From assembly GCA_016748015.1 (NCBI GenBank), contig JAAOMT010000047.1:4537-19611 (forward strand): a stretch of 15,075 bases of DNA, read 5' to 3'. Of the stretch, positions 11,611 to 15,075 are shown piece after piece. The translations under genes and the position numbers were made by a program. Source of the stretch: Geosiphon pyriformis. Lineage: Eukaryota > Glomeromycota > Glomeromycetes > Archaeosporales > Geosiphonaceae. The notes under the pieces are model-generated. The model saw nothing but the letters and a program-made list of their open reading frames with translations. It had not been told where the DNA came from and did not search any database. Each line of letters starts with the position of its first letter. The stretch's first letter is position 1.

Positions 11611-11853
11611 CTCATAACAAAAAAAATTCTATTAATAAATCAAAATTTTGACATTTTGTAATTCAAGTAAAGAAATGTAAATCGCGATGGTCGGGCTCGG
11701 ATAGACAGCCGAGAAATACCCATGAAGTCCGGTAGAAGCAGACCATGGGCGTCCTTCGTTAGCACAAAAATTACTAACTATACCTTCTTTTCTTAACAGT
11801 CCGGGCTAATCTCTTTCACTGCTCTTTTAAAGCAGCGGAACCAAGCACTGTTT
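11538..11853 (-). repeat. Outer left arm of the large inverted repeat
   Basis: Read on the minus strand, this matches 13314-13775 on the plus strand. It runs from ACAGTGCTTGGTTCCG through an intron to CTTCATCAAAAAATGG. It holds the end of exon 2, a 173-nt intron (11611-11783) and exon 3. The right intron is 149 bases longer because its GC-rich repeat is doubled. Similarity is high by eye but I have not scored it. Confidence 0.85.
11681..11778 (-). repeat. Single copy of the GC-rich intron repeat (left arm)
   Basis: Minus-strand sequence from TTAGTAATTTTTGTGC to CCGACCATCGCGATTT. It contains GCCCATGG...CATGGG and CTCGGCTGTCTATCCGAG, the same elements as the right-hand tandem repeat at 13387-13633. 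Confidence 0.85.
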
Positions 11854-12735
11854 AAAAGATTTATCATTTCCCGTAATCCTAAATTTAAAAAAGGTAAGTT
11901 AAAAAGAGTAAGGTCTAGATGTATTATTTTTAGTCAAACAAACCTTGGTTGAAACGCATCTGTGCCTTGCGTAATGACTTTGGTACCAATAAGCCAAACC
12001 AAATCAATGGATCTTTTAAAAGGAATTTTTTCACGGATTCGTGTTTCTCTTGTAAAGACGTGTCGTTATTGCTGGGGGGTTTCCATAACACCTAGTGAGT
12101 TTTTATTACCATTCACGGGTTGACGTAAACGATTAGATTGAATCGTTTCCGAGTTAACAATATCGGAGACAAGTGGATCTCTTTCTAATTGATTAAAAGT
12201 CCCATTGACTAATGACAGAGTATAATTATCATAATTTTTATCATTGCTACTACTTGAAAAATCAGAGAGATGGGTATCGTCAATGGAACTTTAGTTCACT
12301 GGAAATGAAACCAAGCTAAAATATGTAAATCAAATCATTAAAAATTTTATGAAAAATCAAACTGAAAATAGCATAATCATAACATACATACACTCTATCA
12401 GTTGCCTGCATTCTTCCGTCATATTGACATTGCGATAGGGCACTTGGTCCCATAATGTATTTTGCATGAGCTATCGACCTGAAACCTTTTGCAAGGAGTA
12501 ACTAAGTGTAAAATATTACCAAGGAACATCAAAATGACGAAAACCGAATAATCAAGCAAAATTTCTGTTTAACCAGTATGGTTTCTAAGGAAATTCTTCA
12601 TATTTCAATTTTACTTACACTTTCTAGTTCTTTACTAATACATTTCCTTAGTTCTTCATACTTTGAGACGAGGTCGAGATGTTCCAGCATAGCTGCGTCA
12701 AGCTTTATTGAGATTTGAAGGAGTTTTGTTATCTC
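11793..12735 (-). pseudogene. Captured V-ATPase assembly factor Vma22 (CCDC115-like) fragment
   Basis: Four exons are visible on the minus strand. Exon A is 12735-12619 (KLDAAMLEHLDLVSKYEELR) and ends at donor GTAAGT. Exon B is about 12501-12392 (GFRSIAHAKYIMGPSALSQ, QYDGRMQATDRV) with donor GTATGT. Exon C is 12315-11944 (DPLIWFGLLVPKSLRKAQ). Exon D is 11878-11793 (GLREMINLLN). The coiled N-terminus, the A-KY-MGP...YD-RM-A block and the DPL-WFG-LVP-SLR-AQ block are what I know of Vma22/CCDC115. That protein works with Vma12 in the ER to assemble the V-ATPase Vo sector. There is no ATG: TAA at 12736-12738 closes the frame upstream. TAA at 12291-12293 and an extra base in the G6 run at 12074-12079 break exon C. 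Exon D runs on into host-gene sequence (WFRCFKRAVKEISPDC) before TAA 11793-11795. Introns are kept, so capture was by DNA rather than by retrocopy. Confidence 0.75.
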
Positions 12736-12740
12736 TTAAG

Positions 12741-12968
12741 TAGTGTCCAGTCATCGGAAAATGGCGGCGAATCAATGATGATATCATGATGGAGCCTCAG
12801 GAACTCGGTCTGTATGCTCTTTCAGATAAGTGAGAGTTAGAAGAAATAAAATAAAATAATTTTCCAAAAGACTTACCAGTATAACTAAAATAATAGAAAA
12901 GTTACCGATATAGGAAAAGAACAAGACACTCATATAAATTTTATTTTGTAAGACTACTGATCAAAAAT
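12741..12968 (-). pseudogene. Left-arm copy, promoter and exons 1-2 remnant
   Basis: Read on the minus strand this matches 12998-13310 on the plus strand: GTTATACTG/GTAAGTCTT at the exon 1 donor, then CACTTATCTGAA, CATACAGAC, GCCGCCATTTT and GATGACTGGAC. The ATGAGCGACAAAG start present on the right is absent. A 21-base deletion removes the intron 1 acceptor and an 11-base deletion shifts exon 2. Exon 2 stops at CTACTT, where the Vma22-like segment begins. Confidence 0.8.
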
Positions 12969-13022
12969 GCACCTGACGTCATACAAATCGTGAAAATATT
13001 TTTGATCAGCAGTCTTACAAAA
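12944..13022. repeat. Central palindrome: 25-base inverted repeat with 29-base loop
   Basis: Left arm 12944-12968 (TTTTGTAAGACTACTGATC...) and right arm 12998-13022 are reverse complements with one mismatch (CTACTG against CTGCTG). This marks the axis of the head-to-head duplication. Similarity continues outward on both sides, for example CAAGACAC on the left minus strand against ACGTGTCTTG on the right. Confidence 0.93.
12974..12981. promoter_or_regulatory. TGACGTCA, a CRE/ATF-type palindrome
   Basis: A perfect 8-base match to the bZIP (CREB/ATF) site, in the loop of the central inverted repeat and about 110 bases upstream of the ATG at 13087. Chance occurrence is possible, but the position between two divergent promoter-like regions fits a shared regulatory site. 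Confidence 0.4.
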
Positions 13023-13310
13023 AAAATATATATACGTGTCTTGCTTATTTTGTTGTGCCAGCAACTGTTTTTTTTTTCTGTCAATTATGAGCGACAAAGA
13101 AGGATCTTATTATTTTGGTTATACTAGTAAGTCTTATGGGATAGCAGTTTGGAAAATATTTTTATTTTATTTCTTCTAACTCTCAATGATCGTTTAGCTC
13201 TTGTCACTTATCTGAAGGAGCATACAGACTGGTCTTATACCGAGTTCCTGAAGCTCCATCGTGATATCATCATTGAATCGCCGCCATTTTACGATGACTG
13301 GACGCTACTT
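12998..13310 (+). repeat. Inner right arm of the inverted repeat
   Basis: It matches the minus strand of 12741-12968 with several indels. It contains the TATA-like element, exon 1, intron 1 and most of exon 2 of the intact-looking gene. Confidence 0.85.
13027..13034 (+). promoter_or_regulatory. TATA-like element
   Basis: TATATATA lies 53 bases before the ATG at 13087, directly after the central palindrome. In AT-rich DNA this is weak evidence, but spacing and position fit a core promoter. Confidence 0.35.
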
Positions 13311-15075
13311 GACAGTATTTGGTTCCGCCGCTTTAACCGAGTAGCACAAAATATTAGCCCAGACTGTTATGAAAACAAGGTATAGTTAGTAACTTTTGTG
13401 GCTAACGAAGGGTGCCCATGGTCTGCTGTCTACCGGACTTCATGGGTATTTCTCGGCTGTCTATCCGAGCCCAAGTGATGACGCCCATTGTCTGGTGTCT
13501 ACTGGACTTTATGGGACCTCCACCATCGCGATTTAGTAACTTTTGTGGCTAACGAAGGGTGCCCATGGTCTGCTGTCTAACGGACTTCATGGGTATTTCT
13601 CGGCTGTCTATCCGAGCACCACCATCGTGATTTACATTTCTTTACTTGAATTACAAAATGTCAAAATTTTGATTCATTCATTAAATTTTTTTTGATATGA
13701 GGTGAAGGCACAAAGTAACGCGATTGATGACAAGCAACTATTCTGGGAAAATATCATTCTTCATCGAGAAATGGTAGGCTATTTCTTGTATATCATAGAT
13801 ATTATCTTTACAAGTGAATAGCAAAGATCCTTGTTTTTAAAAAATACAACTTGGTAAAGTGTAAACACATTACGGAAAGCCTCGATCTGCTTGGTGCTGT
13901 TGAAAATCAAGTTGTCCAGCCTAGCTTAAAACGACCACGTTTCAAGATTAAAGATCAGGGCCCTGAACTAACAAATGATGAGGAGGAGCCGGTAAGATAA
14001 TTTGGAGCATAAGTTTAAAAGAAACAGGGGTGATTGATTATATTAAAATTTCACATGAATGTTAGGAGAAAGATAGCGATGAGGCGGAGAGAATAGACAC
14101 AATTGAAGAGGAAAAGCCAATAGAGGGGTAAGAATTAAATAAGTAAGCCGTAATATATCATATAGTGTGTAGTAATTATTGTTTCTCGTTCCTTTTAAGC
14201 GCGTTTGAATGGGAATTTGACCAGTCGCCCCCAACATGGTTAGGTAAATTAATTGAAGAACAAAAAAAGATGATACAAATGGATATAAACGAATACGCTT
14301 CAAAGTAAGTGATCAGTGGCAGATTGAATAGTTTTAGTATAGTGCAATGAAGAAAATTTATTTATTTTATGTAGACCTCTTTATTGGCGAATATTGGACC
14401 TGTCATCACTCGAGGTTGTCCCCAAAAGCGATCAAGAATCTGTCCGCAAGATGATCTCATCTACTTTGCAGACTGAACATTGGGAAGTAATGCAGCCGCC
14501 AGCGGAGAGGTGTCTGAAAGCGTTGATGGAGGTAAGTGGTGTGAAATTCACATGAAATTCCAGGTCTTGTTCTCAATAAATTCATTAACTTTTAGTTGAC
14601 GACGAAGCAATTAAAAAAGATCGCGAAAATTGTTAAGCCCAAGGGTATTTGCGGTGCACTTCTTGAGATCACGAATATGGTCATGTCCAAAAAAATGGAA
14701 GACTCGAATCCATTTTTCATTGAACAAAAAAGCGAGTCCTCTCTTTTCCAGGATGATGATTATCTGGATGACGAGGTCTCCTATATTCTGGAATTACTAC
14801 GATACACGTAAGTTGGTTTAAACCAACGCAACAATGGGCGTCTCGAACAAAGACAACTTATACTTTTTTTCATATAATAGTTATGAAATGATTGCTCTAG
14901 GAATTCCCCAACGTAAAAACTCAGAGAGAGATATCGACATCTTGATCAATTCCCATATATTCTCCTGTTTTAATGATGTTGTCGATAAGCACTTGTATGT
15001 TTGCTTGTTATAATCATTTGGATCTTCATTATTAACACTAACACATCAAACACATTAGTGGGGAAGTTGTATCAC
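13087..15075 (+). CDS. Multi-exon protein of unknown function, 3' end outside the window
   Basis: Exons: 13087-13126, 13198-13379, 13702-13773, about 13827 (or 13860)-13991, 14066-14127, 14200-14304, 14375-14531, 14596-14807, 14881-14994, and 15059 onward. Every junction is GT-AG with matching phase and no stop, so this looks like a working gene. The start MSDKEGSYYFGYT is the first ATG after the TATA-like element. The N-terminal part has LVTYLKEHTDWSYTEFLKLH, absent as an intact frame from the left copy. A basic SLKRPRFKIK motif (possible nuclear localisation signal) is followed by an acidic stretch (NDEEEP, EKDSDEAE). The C-terminal part has PLYWRILDLSS, LELLRYTYEMIALGIPQRKN, SERDIDILINSHIFSCFNDV and FGEVVS. 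I recall similar proteins in Glomeromycotina and Mucorales, some with a nuclease-like core further on, but that part is not in the window and I assign no function. The least certain boundary is the intron 3 acceptor. Confidence 0.8.
13314..13775 (+). repeat. Outer right arm of the large inverted repeat
   Basis: It matches the minus strand of 11538-11853. It contains the end of exon 2, intron 2 with a doubled GC-rich repeat, and exon 3. Similarity stops just after the exon 3 ATG at 13771-13773. Confidence 0.85.
13387..13633 (+). repeat. GC-rich tandem repeat in intron 2, period 147
   Basis: TAGTAACTTTTGTGGCTAAC recurs at 13387 and 13534. Each unit holds CCCATGG...TTCATGGG (13415-13446 in copy 1, short inverted ends) and CTCGGCTGTCTATCCGAG (13452-13469), a perfect 5-base stem with an 8-base loop. 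The first unit carries an extra, diverged copy of the first element (CGCCCATTGTCTGGTG...TTTATGGG). It is markedly richer in G and C than the rest of the intron, and the whole lies between the GTATAG donor (13380) and the ATATGAG acceptor (13701). Confidence 0.88.

Noticed and set aside
11681-11778. Possible tRNA or tRNA-derived SINE in the GC-rich intron segment
   Set aside because: There is no cloverleaf and no clear A or B box. Only short local hairpins are present.
11538-13775. Classical DNA transposon with terminal inverted repeats
   Set aside because: The inverted repeats are homologous gene copies meeting at the centre, not short termini. I see no transposase and no convincing target-site duplication at the outer ends.
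14043-14303. 86-codon minus-strand frame
   Set aside because: It covers exons 5 and 6 and the intron of the plus-strand gene in antisense. The plus-strand exons have matching splice phases.
14630-14821. 63-codon plus-strand frame
   Set aside because: It is an alternative frame of exon 8. The frame that joins in phase with its neighbours is the other one.

Overview
The window looks like nuclear DNA of a fungus, most likely an arbuscular mycorrhizal fungus (Glomeromycotina, Rhizophagus-like). It is very AT-rich, with long gene-free AT deserts and (ATT)n and (TTG)n microsatellites. It has short GT-AG introns of about 50 to 90 bases. It also carries relatives of two gene families that are greatly expanded in these fungi: tyrosine-kinase-like protein kinases and BTB-BACK-TLDc proteins. 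The organism call is an inference from composition and families. I see no rRNA, tRNA, CRISPR array or bacterial-style operon.

Layout. (1) 521-1540, minus strand: a broken multi-exon gene of unknown function with a long coiled coil. (2) 1541-3961: AT desert with two triplet microsatellites. (3) 3962-5380, plus strand: a protein kinase pseudogene with several stops and frameshifts. A (ACA)15 tract lies in its activation segment. (4) 5381-6510: AT desert. (5) 6511-7954, plus strand: a BTB-BACK-TLDc pseudogene that is readable almost from end to end but carries at least five disabling changes. (6) 7977-11430: about 3.4 kb of AT-rich DNA with no gene. (7) 11431-13775: a large imperfect palindrome. 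Two copies of the 5' part of one unknown gene stand head to head around a 25-base inverted repeat whose loop holds a TGACGTCA site. The left copy is decayed. Its second exon is interrupted by about 880 bp that I read as a V-ATPase assembly factor Vma22 (CCDC115-type) gene fragment. (8) 13087-15075, plus strand: the intact-looking right copy, with ten or so exons, running off the window end.

The right-hand gene is the only one that reads open through all its exons. The others are pseudogenes or fragments, so most of the window is a gene graveyard. The most unusual part is the palindrome. It combines a shared, possibly bidirectional promoter region, an intron-borne GC-rich tandem repeat, and a captured housekeeping gene whose reading frame ends inside sequence from the host gene.
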